Source: an uncultured Ruminococcus sp.
GTDB taxonomy: Bacteria > Bacillota > Clostridia > Oscillospirales > Ruminococcaceae
Assembly: GCA_946404705.1 (NCBI GenBank)
Contig: CAMJES010000023.1
Span: 1 to 14,053, forward strand
Direction of reading: 5' to 3'
Length of the DNA: 14,053 nucleotides
Part shown: positions 7,711 through 13,625 of the stretch, in pieces
Layout of the letters: each line of letters opens with the position of its first letter
Numbering within the stretch: the first letter of the stretch is position 1
Made by a program: the position numbers and the translations under genes
Notes under the pieces: model-generated
Told to the model about the DNA's origin: nothing
The model's database searches: none
The model's input: only the letters and a program-made list of their open reading frames with translations

Positions 7711-8013
7711 ATGGATTTTTTGAAAGAACATTTTGCGGCTGTAATAATCGCGGCTTATTTCCTGATAATAAACATAACGGGCTTTGCAATGGCTTATTCC
7801 GATAAAACGAAAGCGGTAAACGGAAAACGGCGCATTTCCGAAAAGGCGCTGTTTTTCGTTTCTTTTATCGGAGGTTCGGCAGGTATGCTTATCGGGATGA
7901 AAAAATTTCGCCACAAAACAAAGCAGAAGCGCTTTATGCTCGGAATACCGCTGATGATGATATTTCAAATCGCACTTGCTGCGGTAATTCTTGCATATAT
8001 TTTTTTACAATAA
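7711..8013 (+). CDS. DUF1294 small membrane protein
   Basis: A 100-residue protein with three predicted membrane helices at about 8-29, 45-64 and 76-98. The DUF1294 pattern is visible: N21 and M27 ahead of Asp31-Lys32, Arg40-Arg41-Ile-Ser-Glu, the Gly-Gly pair at 54-55, then Arg67-His68-Lys69-Thr70. Function is unknown; family members occur widely as stand-alone membrane proteins. ATG 7711 has AGGGG at a good distance. The Shine-Dalgarno begins where the preceding terminator tail ends, leaving no room for an independent promoter between them. Expression therefore probably relies on read-through of that terminator or on a promoter inside the chemoreceptor gene. Confidence 0.88.
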   Translation: MDFLKEHFAAVIIAAYFLIINITGFAMAYSDKTKAVNGKRRISEKALFFVSFIGGSAGMLIGMKKFRHKTKQKRFMLGIPLMMIFQIALAAVILAYIFLQ

Positions 8014-8077
8014 ATCATTTTCTGCAAAACTGCTCTTCCGGAATTCTGATAATATGATGAAAATTTCGCTGCCTCTA

Positions 8078-8106
8078 TTGCAAAAAAAACGAAACTGTGT
8101 TAAAAT
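8078..8106 (+). promoter_or_regulatory. Sigma-A type promoter for citrate synthase
   Basis: TTGCAA (8078-8083) and TAAAAT (8101-8106) are separated by 17 bases. The start of transcription at about 8113 gives a leader of about 30 bases containing AAAGGA (8127-8132). Confidence 0.65.
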
Positions 8107-8141
8107 TTTATCATAACTACTTAAAGAAAGGAAAGATATGA

Positions 8142-9509
8142 ATGCCTTCACATTACAACTTCTCAAATGTAACTCCGGAAATCGTTGAATTTACCGAAAT
8201 ATGCCAAAAGAACGGAAACATTGATCCGGAGCTTTACACTAAATACGATGTAAAACGGGGACTGAGAGATATCAACGGCAAGGGAGTTTTAGCAGGTCTT
8301 ACCGAAATTTCCGAGATAATCTCATCAAAAACTGTTGACGGAAAGAGCGTTCCCTGCGAAGGCGAACTTTATTACCGCGGCTACAACATCAACGACCTTG
8401 TTAACGGATTTATCGGAAAGCGCCGCTTCGGATTTGAGGAAATAACCTATCTTCTTCTCCTCGGTGAGCTTCCCAACGAGGAACAGCTTGAAAAATTCAA
8501 GAGGATAATCGCCGATTTCCGAAAGCTGCCCACGACCTTCGTCCGTGATATTATAATGAAATCCCCGAGCGAGGATATTATGAACGGCATTTCGCGCGGA
8601 ATTTTAACGCTTTATTCCTATGACGACGCACCGAACGACCTCTCGCTGCCGAACGTTATGCGCCAGTCGCTTGAGCTTATCTCGCTCCTGCCGCTTATCA
8701 CCGTTTACAGCTATCATGCAAAGAATTACTATATCGACGGCGGCAGCTTCTTTATCCACCAGCCTGTTGCGGAGTATTCAACTGCCGAGAATATCCTCCA
8801 TATGCTCCGCCCCGACAGCAGCTTCACCGAGCTTGAAGCAACTATCCTCGACCTTGCGCTCGTTCTTCATGCCGAGCATGGCGGCGGTAATAACTCGACC
8901 TTTACAACACACGTTGTAACCTCATCGGGAACGGATACCTACTCCGCGATCTCCGCGGCTCTCGCATCGCTGAAAGGCCCGAAGCACGGCGGAGCGAATA
9001 TAAAGGTTTCGATGATGTTTGACGATATGAAGAACCACATCAACGACTGGGAAGACGAGGACGAAGTCAAGAACTATCTTGTCAAGCTTCTTCATAAGGA
9101 GTGCTTCGACAGATCGGGACTTATCTACGGTATGGGTCACGCAGTATATTCTATCTCCGACCCGAGAGCGAACCTCCTGCGTCAGGCGGTAGAAAAACTA
9201 TCCAAGGCAAAGGGACGCGAAAAGGAGTTCAAGCTTTACAGCTCTATCGAGCGCCTTGCTCCCGAAGTTATTGCAAAGGAGCGCAAGATATATAAAGGCG
9301 TTTCGGCAAACGTTGACTTTTACAGCGGCTTTGCATATACAATGCTTGACCTTCCGCGTGAGCTTTATACGCCGCTGTTTGCGATAGCGAGAATAGCAGG
9401 CTGGTCTGCGCACCGAATGGAAGAGCTTGTCAACGCGAACAAGATAATTCGACCTGCATATAAAGCGGTACACGACAAGCAGGAATATGTTCCTTTTGAG
9501 GAAAGATAA
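8142..9509 (+). CDS. gltA: Citrate (Si)-synthase, clostridial citrate/2-methylcitrate synthase type
   Basis: A 455-residue enzyme condensing oxaloacetate and acetyl-CoA to citrate and CoA in the cytoplasm. All three catalytic positions of the family are present: His282 in GPKHGGAN, His333 in GMGHAVYSISDPRA and Asp392 in NVDFYSG. The residue after the second catalytic His is Ala, where the common form has Arg (GHRVY); this is a variant I associate with the clostridial group. In anaerobic clostridia this enzyme usually feeds an incomplete citric-acid pathway toward 2-oxoglutarate and glutamate. No aconitase or isocitrate dehydrogenase gene is adjacent. ATG 8142 is 9 bases from AAAGGA. An out-of-frame ATG at 8138 overlaps it. 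No terminator is seen after the stop; the first copy of the non-coding repeat element starts 5 bases later. Some 2-methylcitrate activity cannot be excluded. Confidence 0.93.
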   Translation: MPSHYNFSNVTPEIVEFTEICQKNGNIDPELYTKYDVKRGLRDINGKGVLAGLTEISEIISSKTVDGKSVPCEGELYYRGYNINDLVNGFIGKRRFGFEEITYLLLLGELPNEEQLEKFKRIIADFRKLPTTFVRDIIMKSPSEDIMNGISRGILTLYSYDDAPNDLSLPNVMRQSLELISLLPLITVYSYHAKNYYIDGGSFFIHQPVAEYSTAENILHMLRPDSSFTELEATILDLALVLHAEHGGGNNSTFTTHVVTSSGTDTYSAISAALASLKGPKHGGANIKVSMMFDDMKNHINDWEDEDEVKNYLVKLLHKECFDRSGLIYGMGHAVYSISDPRANLLRQAVEKLSKAKGREKEFKLYSSIERLAPEVIAKERKIYKGVSANVDFYSGFAYTMLDLPRELYTPLFAIARIAGWSAHRMEELVNANKIIRPAYKAVHDKQEYVPFEER

Positions 9510-9513
9510 TGTT

Positions 9514-9543
9514 TAATGCGTAATTCGTAATACGTAATTATTG
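9514..9543 (+). repeat. Heptanucleotide tandem array at the left edge of copy 1
   Basis: Units TAATGCG, TAATTCG, TAATACG, then TAATTATTG. Only the fifth base varies among the full units. The array begins 4 bases after the citrate synthase stop codon. Confidence 0.85.
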
Positions 9544-9898
9544 CTTGGCTGACATTTGCCGGGTGACGCGAAGCTAAGCAAAAGTTTAGGTAAAGCCTTT
9601 TCAAAGGCTTGTGGGTGTCCAGAGGGCAAAGCCCTTGGTCACCGTCCGCAGACGGCGAAATTCCCTAAACTAACGTATTATGCTTTTAGCATCAATCCGA
9701 AAATCTAACAAATCCAAAAGCGCAATTTACATCAAAAAGGTGAAACGGATATGAGAAACAAGACCGTTAAACCTAAAAAAATGTGAATTGCGCTTATTTC
9801 TTTCCCATATAAACATACTTTCCTCGGGGATAAAATGTGAGAAGCGAAGCGCCGAACGTTTTGACCCGATATCTTATGTAAAGCTATGCACGGAAAAC
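9514..9898 (+). repeat. Composite structured repeat element, copy 1 (candidate non-coding RNA)
   Basis: This stretch shares order, spacing and structure with 13589-13997. From left to right it holds: a 7-base tandem array (9514-9543); hairpin AAGCCTT/AAGGCTT (9593-9610); hairpin CCAGAGGGC/GCCCTTGG with one bulged G (9619-9638); hairpin CCGTC-CGCA-GACGG (9642-9655); a 15-bp stem (9718-9732 with 9781-9795) topped by AGGT-GA-AACGG paired with CCGTT-AA-ACCT; and hairpin TCGGG-GAT-AAAATGT paired with ACGTTTT-GA-CCCGA (9824-9869). It ends with AGCTATGCACGG (9882-9893). AGTTTAGG (9583-9590) and CCTAAACT (9664-9671) can close the first three hairpins into one domain. No protein is supported here. The family is unknown to me; the RNA role is inferred from paired changes between the two copies. 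Confidence 0.75.
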
Positions 9899-10024
9899 GA
9901 CAATTGTTTTTGCCATAACCGACTATGGCTAAGCTTCCAAACAGTTCAAACATTAGACGGACAAACCACAAATTAACAGCCGTAAGTTTCGTGGAATTCT
10001 CTGCAAAGGGAAAACCTTTAGGGT

Positions 10025-10076
10025 AGAGGGGGAGGTACTCTGCATCGCTATGGACGCTTGGCCGTCCTCCCCCTCT
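10025..10076. repeat. Perfect 11-bp inverted repeat
   Basis: AGAGGGGGAGG (10025-10035) is the exact reverse complement of CCTCCCCCTCT (10066-10076), with 30 bases between. There is no T-run on either side typical of a terminator. Confidence 0.8.
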
Positions 10077-10107
10077 CCCCTTGCGGTCTTCCCTCTGCAC
10101 TCTCTTT

Positions 10108-10130
10108 CCCCAAACCCCACACCCTCTCCC
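10108..10130 (-). other. G-quadruplex motif
   Basis: On the minus strand this reads as four G tracts (GGG, GGG, GGGG, GGGG) separated by three loops of exactly three bases: AGA, TGT and TTT. This fits the canonical G3+N1-7 pattern with short loops, which usually gives a stable parallel quadruplex. It lies about 190 bases upstream of the flippase start, on the non-coding strand side of that gene. Confidence 0.8.
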
Positions 10131-10288
10131 GGCCACCGCTATGAAAACCCCGTAAGATTGTCGGGAACGATGCTTTTCTTCCTAAAATTGAGTTAAACGG
10201 AAAATAGTCAAAGTCCAAAAAATAATTCACAATAATTCACATTGCTTTGCTTTGAAATTTATCTGTCAATCTTTCGTTTTTTTCTGCA

Positions 10289-10294
10289 TATAAT
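10289..10294 (+). promoter_or_regulatory. Possible -10 element for the flippase gene
   Basis: A perfect TATAAT lies 28 bases before the ATG at 10322, and the leader carries GAAAGGA (10309-10315). The hexamer 17 bases upstream (TCAATC) is a poor -35; a TG dinucleotide just upstream of the -10 may help. Confidence 0.45.
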
Positions 10295-10321
10295 TGTACA
10301 AAAACAACGAAAGGACTTGCT

Positions 10322-12004
10322 ATGAAAAATACAGTTTCAAAAAAACAAGGCTTTTTAAGCGGTTCGCTCATTCTTATCGCTTCGGCGGCGGTTTCTAAGG
10401 TCATCGGTGCAATTTTCCGAATTCCGCTCGCTAATATGCTCGGCGGTGAGGGTATGGGGTACTTTTCCGCTGCTTACGGCATTTTTATGACTGTTTATGC
10501 TGTTTCGGTGACGGGACTTCCTGTGGCGGCGTCAAAGCTTACTGCCGAACGGCTTGCAAAAAGTGACAAAAACGGTGCTGCAAATGTCAAAAGCACGGCT
10601 CTTGCGCTCTGCTCGCTATGCGGACTGGTTTTTACGCTGCTCACGCTGCTGCTCGCTTATCCGTTCTGCGCGTTTTTAAGCAAAAGTCCGCTTTCGGTCA
10701 TTGCTGTTGCGGCGATAGCTCCGTCTGTGCTTTTCAGCTGCATTACGGCGGTTTTCCGCGGCTGCTTCGAGGGGCGGCGAAATATGTACCCGACTGCTGT
10801 TTCGCAGGTCATTGAAGCTGCTGTCAAGCTTGTTGCAGGCCTTGCGCTCTGCTATGCTGTGCTTAACGCGCCGTCAAGCTTTTTTTCGTCAGCCGAGGTT
10901 GTTATAAAGAACCTTCTGCCGTTCAAGGCGATACAAGCCGTTTCCGCCGCTGAGCTTATTATGCCGCTTGCCGCTGCTGCCGCTGTTTTCGGCGTGACCG
11001 TTTCCTCCTTGGCAGGATTTGCTTACATAGCATTGCGAAGCGCTTTTGACAAGGATGAAAAGCTACGTTCCAAGCCGTCACGGGTGACTGCGTCCGAGCT
11101 TGCCGCGATAATGATACCTGTCGCTTTAGGCTCGCTCATAACCAATCTCACCTCGCTTATCGACCTTGCGACCATAATATCCTGCTTAAAAAAGGCTGTC
11201 GCCGCCGCTCCGCAGGTATTTTCCGCAATCGGAAGCGGCATTTCCGCCGAAGCGCTGCCGAACTTCATCTTCGGCAGCTTTTCGGGACTCGCCGTTACCG
11301 TTTTCAACCTTATCCCCTCGTTCACGAATATGTTCGGCAAGGGCGCGGTTCCCTTTGTTGCGGAGGGCTTTGCGCGTAAGGATAAAGAGCTTATGCGTCA
11401 ATCTGCAATGCGAGTCATCTTCACCGCAGGCTTTATCGCAGTCCCCTCGGGAATAGGCATTTCCGCCCTTGCGCCGCAGATACTTGAGCTGCTTTTTCCG
11501 TCCAGACCTCTTGAAACGATGGCTGCTGCCAACTCTCTGCGAGTCCTCGGCTTCGGGGTGATATTCCTCTCCGTTTCATCGGTGCTTTTCGCTGTTATGC
11601 AGGCGGCAGGCAGGGGCGATATCCCCGTAAAGATAATGGCAGCAGGCGTTGCGGTAAAGCTTCTGCTTAACCTCATTCTTATCCCTATGCCAAATATAAA
11701 TGTAGTCGGAGCGGCATTGTCTACCGATATTTGCTATTTGTTGATTATGCTGCTTTCTATACACTCTGTATCAGAACTTGCCGAAATACCGCAAAGCAGG
11801 ATATTTTCATTGCTTTTGAAGCTTTTATTCTGCGGTATGATATGCGCCGCGGCGGCACTTCTTGCGCAGAATTTTCTGCAAAATATATGGAAAACTCCGC
11901 TTACGCTGTTTATTTCTGTTCCGATCGGGGCAATATTTTACATAATAAGCACACATTTGACGGGAATTTTGACCAAATCTACGTTAAAAATGCTGATTTG
12001 CTGA
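10322..12004 (+). CDS. MOP-superfamily lipid/polysaccharide flippase (SpoVB/YabM-like)
   Basis: A 560-residue membrane transporter with about 14 hydrophobic helices, within the usual length range of this family. The N-terminus (GFLSGSLILIASAAVSKVIG, residues 10-29), followed by RIPLANMLGGEGMGYFSAAY, is typical of the polysaccharide biosynthesis/SpoVB branch of the MOP superfamily, which also includes MurJ and Wzx. Such proteins flip lipid-linked sugars across the membrane, for example during spore cortex or peptidoglycan synthesis. The substrate cannot be told. Its position ahead of mazG, HU and rqcP matches Bacillus yabM, a SpoVB paralogue, more than an O-antigen cluster. ATG 10322 has GAAAGGA six bases upstream. 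I see no terminator after the stop, but mazG has its own promoter. Confidence 0.88.
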   Translation: MKNTVSKKQGFLSGSLILIASAAVSKVIGAIFRIPLANMLGGEGMGYFSAAYGIFMTVYAVSVTGLPVAASKLTAERLAKSDKNGAANVKSTALALCSLCGLVFTLLTLLLAYPFCAFLSKSPLSVIAVAAIAPSVLFSCITAVFRGCFEGRRNMYPTAVSQVIEAAVKLVAGLALCYAVLNAPSSFFSSAEVVIKNLLPFKAIQAVSAAELIMPLAAAAAVFGVTVSSLAGFAYIALRSAFDKDEKLRSKPSRVTASELAAIMIPVALGSLITNLTSLIDLATIISCLKKAVAAAPQVFSAIGSGISAEALPNFIFGSFSGLAVTVFNLIPSFTNMFGKGAVPFVAEGFARKDKELMRQSAMRVIFTAGFIAVPSGIGISALAPQILELLFPSRPLETMAAANSLRVLGFGVIFLSVSSVLFAVMQAAGRGDIPVKIMAAGVAVKLLLNLILIPMPNINVVGAALSTDICYLLIMLLSIHSVSELAEIPQSRIFSLLLKLLFCGMICAAAALLAQNFLQNIWKTPLTLFISVPIGAIFYIISTHLTGILTKSTLKMLIC

Positions 12005-12022
12005 AAAAATTTCAAAAAACTC

Positions 12023-12051
12023 TTGAAAAAAAAATAATAATAGGTTAATAT
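12023..12051 (+). promoter_or_regulatory. Sigma-A type promoter for mazG
   Basis: TTGAAA (12023-12028) and TAATAT (12046-12051) are separated by 17 bases. RNA would start at about 12058, which fits a coding start at ATG 12105 better than at GTG 12069. Confidence 0.5.
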
Positions 12052-12104
12052 ATTATATGTGACTGGTTGTGTTTACGCCTGATTTTGAAAGGACTTTTAC
12101 GGAT

Positions 12105-12890
12105 ATGGATTTTGAGTTCAAGGAAAGATATAATATTGACGATATGCTCAAAATTATGGAAATTCTCCGCTCGGAGAACGGCTGCCCTTGGGATAAGGAG
12201 CAGGATCACCATTCTATCCGCAAAGACTTCATTGAAGAGGTTTATGAAGCTGTTGAAGCTATCGACCTTGAAGATACCGAGCTGCTTCGCGAAGAGCTTG
12301 GCGATGTTCTGCTGCAGGTCGTTTTCCATTCAAGGATCGAGGAAGAAAAAGGCAGCTTCAGCTTTGACGATGTAGTGAACGAGGTTTGTCAGAAGCTCGT
12401 TATACGTCATCCTCACGTTTTTGGCAGCGTTTCGGTCAAGGACAGCACAGAGGTGCTTGCAAACTGGAACGATATCAAGCAGGAAACCAAGGGTCAGGAA
12501 ACCTATACCGATACGCTCAAAAGCGTTTGCAGTACACTTCCTGCTCTGATGAGGGCGCAGAAGCTCGGCACACGAGCAAAGCGCGCAGGTATGGACTTCG
12601 GCAGCGTAACGGACGCTCTCTCGGCACTTGAAAGCGAGATAGCGGAGCTTAAAACCGCAATCGCGGACGGCAGCAATGTTGAAGAGGAAATGGGCGATGT
12701 CCTTTTCTCGGCGGTTAACGTTTCGCGGCTGCTTAAAATTGACGCCGAAGAAGCGCTCACAAAGTCCTCGGATAAATTTGTAAAGCGTTTTGAAAAGACC
12801 GAGGAACTGACAAGATGCGATGGGATAGATATGAGATCCCTGAACATAGATGAGCTTGATGCATATTGGCAGAAAGCTAAAAAACAATAA
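12105..12890 (+). CDS. mazG: Nucleoside triphosphate pyrophosphohydrolase MazG
   Basis: A 261-residue protein with two tandem MazG domains that hydrolyses nucleoside triphosphates to monophosphates and pyrophosphate, helping clear aberrant nucleotides. The first domain has the ENGCPWDKEQ lead-in and the Mg-binding E-x-x-E then E-x-x-D pattern (Glu45-Glu48, Glu64-Asp67 in EELGDVLLQ). The second has EEEMGDVLF and is more divergent. I start at ATG 12105: AAAGGA (12088-12093) lies 11 bases upstream and MDFEFKERYN resembles family starts. An in-frame GTG at 12069 would add 12 residues but lacks a Shine-Dalgarno. The N-terminal tetrapyrrole-methylase-like domain of Bacillus YabN is absent. An HU gene follows after 44 bases. 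Confidence 0.92.
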   Translation: MDFEFKERYNIDDMLKIMEILRSENGCPWDKEQDHHSIRKDFIEEVYEAVEAIDLEDTELLREELGDVLLQVVFHSRIEEEKGSFSFDDVVNEVCQKLVIRHPHVFGSVSVKDSTEVLANWNDIKQETKGQETYTDTLKSVCSTLPALMRAQKLGTRAKRAGMDFGSVTDALSALESEIAELKTAIADGSNVEEEMGDVLFSAVNVSRLLKIDAEEALTKSSDKFVKRFEKTEELTRCDGIDMRSLNIDELDAYWQKAKKQ

Positions 12891-12894
12891 TAAT
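12866..12894 (+). promoter_or_regulatory. Possible sigma-A promoter for the HU gene, inside the mazG 3' end
   Basis: TTGGCA (12866-12871, five of six consensus bases) and AATAAT (12889-12894, five of six) have a 17-base spacer. The -35 is within mazG codons and the -10 overlaps its stop region. A small hairpin, ATGACG/CGTCAT (12893-12910), would lie at the very start of the transcript. Confidence 0.45.
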
Positions 12895-12934
12895 GACGTT
12901 TTTGCGTCATAAAAATTAATGGAGGTATATTATT

Positions 12935-13210
12935 ATGACAAAGGCAGATTTAGTAAACGCAATTGCTGAAAAGGCAGAATTTTCCAAGAAGGATTCCGAA
13001 AAGGCTCTTAACGCTGTAATCGCTTCTATCACAGACGCACTCGTTTCCGGCGACAAGGTTCAGATTGTTGGCTTCGGTACATTTGAAGTTCGTCAGAGAG
13101 ATGCAAAGGAAGCTATCAACCCCAGAACAAAGGAAAAGATCAAGATCCCTGCAAAGAAAGCTCCCGCATTCAAGGCCGGTAAGGCTCTTAAGGACGTTGT
13201 AAACAAGTAA
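12935..13210 (+). CDS. hup: HU family DNA-binding protein
   Basis: A 91-residue HU protein, full length for the family, that bends and compacts nucleoid DNA as a dimer. The signature GFGTFEVRQRDAKEAINPRT occupies residues 46-65, with Pro63 at the arm tip that intercalates DNA, followed by a Lys-rich stretch and the closing C-terminal helix. GGAGG (12921-12925) lies 9 bases before ATG 12935. The codon choice is more uniform than in its neighbours (many AAG, GCA, GCT and ATC), consistent with high expression. It sits between mazG and rqcP, an insertion relative to the Bacillus yabN-yabO order but familiar in clostridia. A strong terminator follows. Confidence 0.96.
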   Translation: MTKADLVNAIAEKAEFSKKDSEKALNAVIASITDALVSGDKVQIVGFGTFEVRQRDAKEAINPRTKEKIKIPAKKAPAFKAGKALKDVVNK

Positions 13211-13243
13211 AACTTGTTACAAGTAATTGTTTTGAACTTTTTC

Positions 13244-13277
13244 GGCAGCTGCTTCAGGGGCAGCTGCCTTTTGCTTT
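13244..13277 (+). terminator. Intrinsic terminator between HU and rqcP
   Basis: A perfect 9-bp GC-rich stem, GGCAGCTGC (13244-13252) with GCAGCTGCC (13260-13268), has a 7-base loop and a TTTTGCTTT tail. The rqcP Shine-Dalgarno AGGAGGG begins at 13278, the next base. A small palindrome, ACTTG/CAAGT (13212-13224), lies upstream. Confidence 0.85.
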
Positions 13278-13291
13278 AGGAGGGAAATTAT

Positions 13292-13537
13292 ATGCGGCTT
13301 GACAAATATTTAAAGGTAACAAGACTTATTAAGCGCAGAACGGTTGCAAACGAAGCGTGTGACGCGGATAAGATCGTTGTGAACGGAAAGGCGGCAAGAG
13401 CCTCCTATGACGTAAAGGTCGGCGACATAATTGAGATAAATATGGGACAGAAACCGCTCAAGGTCAAAGTGCTTAACGTAACCGAGTATGCAACCAAAGA
13501 AAACGCTGCGGACAACTATGTCGTAGTGGAGGACTGA
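13292..13537 (+). CDS. rqcP: S4-domain ribosome quality control protein RqcP (YabO)
   Basis: An 81-residue protein made almost entirely of one S4 RNA-binding domain. It closely follows Bacillus YabO, now called RqcP: MRLDKYLKVTRLIKRRTVA at the start, with Arg2, Asp4 and Arg16 of the tRNA/rRNA contact face present, then VVNGKAARASYDVKVGD. RqcP works with RqcH on obstructed 50S subunits, helping add C-terminal alanine tails to stalled peptides. A related S4 heat-shock protein (Hsp15) is the main alternative, but the length, start and neighbours favour RqcP. AGGAGGG gives it a very strong ribosome binding site. In Bacillus, yabP, yabQ and divIC follow; here they are replaced by a small frame and the second copy of the repeat element. 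Confidence 0.9.
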   Translation: MRLDKYLKVTRLIKRRTVANEACDADKIVVNGKAARASYDVKVGDIIEINMGQKPLKVKVLNVTEYATKENAADNYVVVED

Positions 13538-13541
13538 AATA

Positions 13542-13586
13542 ATGGAATACCGTTATAAAGTTGGAAGGATATGGAATACACGGTAG
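13542..13586 (+). other. Tiny translatable frame after rqcP (14 codons)
   Basis: ATG 13542 is preceded by GGAGG (13528-13532), inside the rqcP 3' end at an ideal 9-base spacing, and reads MEYRYKVGRIWNTR before a TAG at 13584. The 9-mer ATGGAATAC recurs at 13571-13579 just after a GGAAGGA. It may be a leader peptide, or the remnant of a gene cut by the repeat element that starts 3 bases later. I do not recognise it. Confidence 0.3.
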
Positions 13587-13588
13587 TT

Positions 13589-13625
13589 TAATTCGGAATT
13601 CGGAATGCGGAATTCGGAATTATTG
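13589..13625 (+). repeat. Heptanucleotide tandem array at the left edge of copy 2
   Basis: Units TAATTCG, GAATTCG, GAATGCG, GAATTCG, then GAATTATTG. The array ends in AATTATTG, as in copy 1, but its units start with G where copy 1 has T. Confidence 0.85.

Larger units (their letters stand above)
9899..10248. other. Gene-free spacer with hairpins, not shared with copy 2
   Basis: No supported gene lies here. Reading frames on the minus strand give low-complexity, Arg/Gly-rich peptides typical of non-coding C-rich DNA. Structures seen are a hairpin GCCATA-ACCGAC-TATGGC (9912-9929), a short hairpin AAAGG/CCTTT (10005-10019), a long perfect hairpin (10025-10076) and a C-rich tract on the + strand from 10066 to about 10135. 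After AGCTATGCACGG and a following GAAAAC the sequence does not align with the region after copy 2. Confidence 0.6.

Noticed and set aside
9642..9655. Reading the conserved CGCA-loop hairpin on the minus strand as a stable C(UGCG)G tetraloop
   Set aside because: Attractive alone, but all four wobble pairs in the other stems are G-U only in the + sense, so a minus-strand RNA would have A-C mismatches.
9824..9869. Pseudoknot by pairing CTCGG with CCGAG and AAAACG with CGTTTT in the last hairpin
   Set aside because: Possible in copy 2, but in copy 1 the first partner is CCGAA and loses a pair, while the nested hairpin is kept in both copies.
9732..10136. A 134-codon minus-strand frame across the spacer and copy 1
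   Set aside because: It crosses the structured element, the G-rich tract and the inverted repeat. The product begins as low-complexity Gly/Arg sequence, no homologous frame exists over copy 2, and there is no convincing ribosome binding site.
12069..12104. GTG 12069 as the mazG start, adding 12 residues
   Set aside because: No Shine-Dalgarno precedes it and it lies only about 11 bases from the inferred transcription start; ATG 12105 has AAAGGA upstream and a family-like N-terminus.
12893..12910. Hairpin ATGACG/CGTCAT as a terminator between mazG and HU
   Set aside because: The stem is only 6 bp and AT-containing, and it is followed by A residues and not T residues in the direction of transcription.
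13589..13625. Short regular repeats as a CRISPR array
   Set aside because: Units are 7 bases, contiguous and without spacers, and no cas genes are present.
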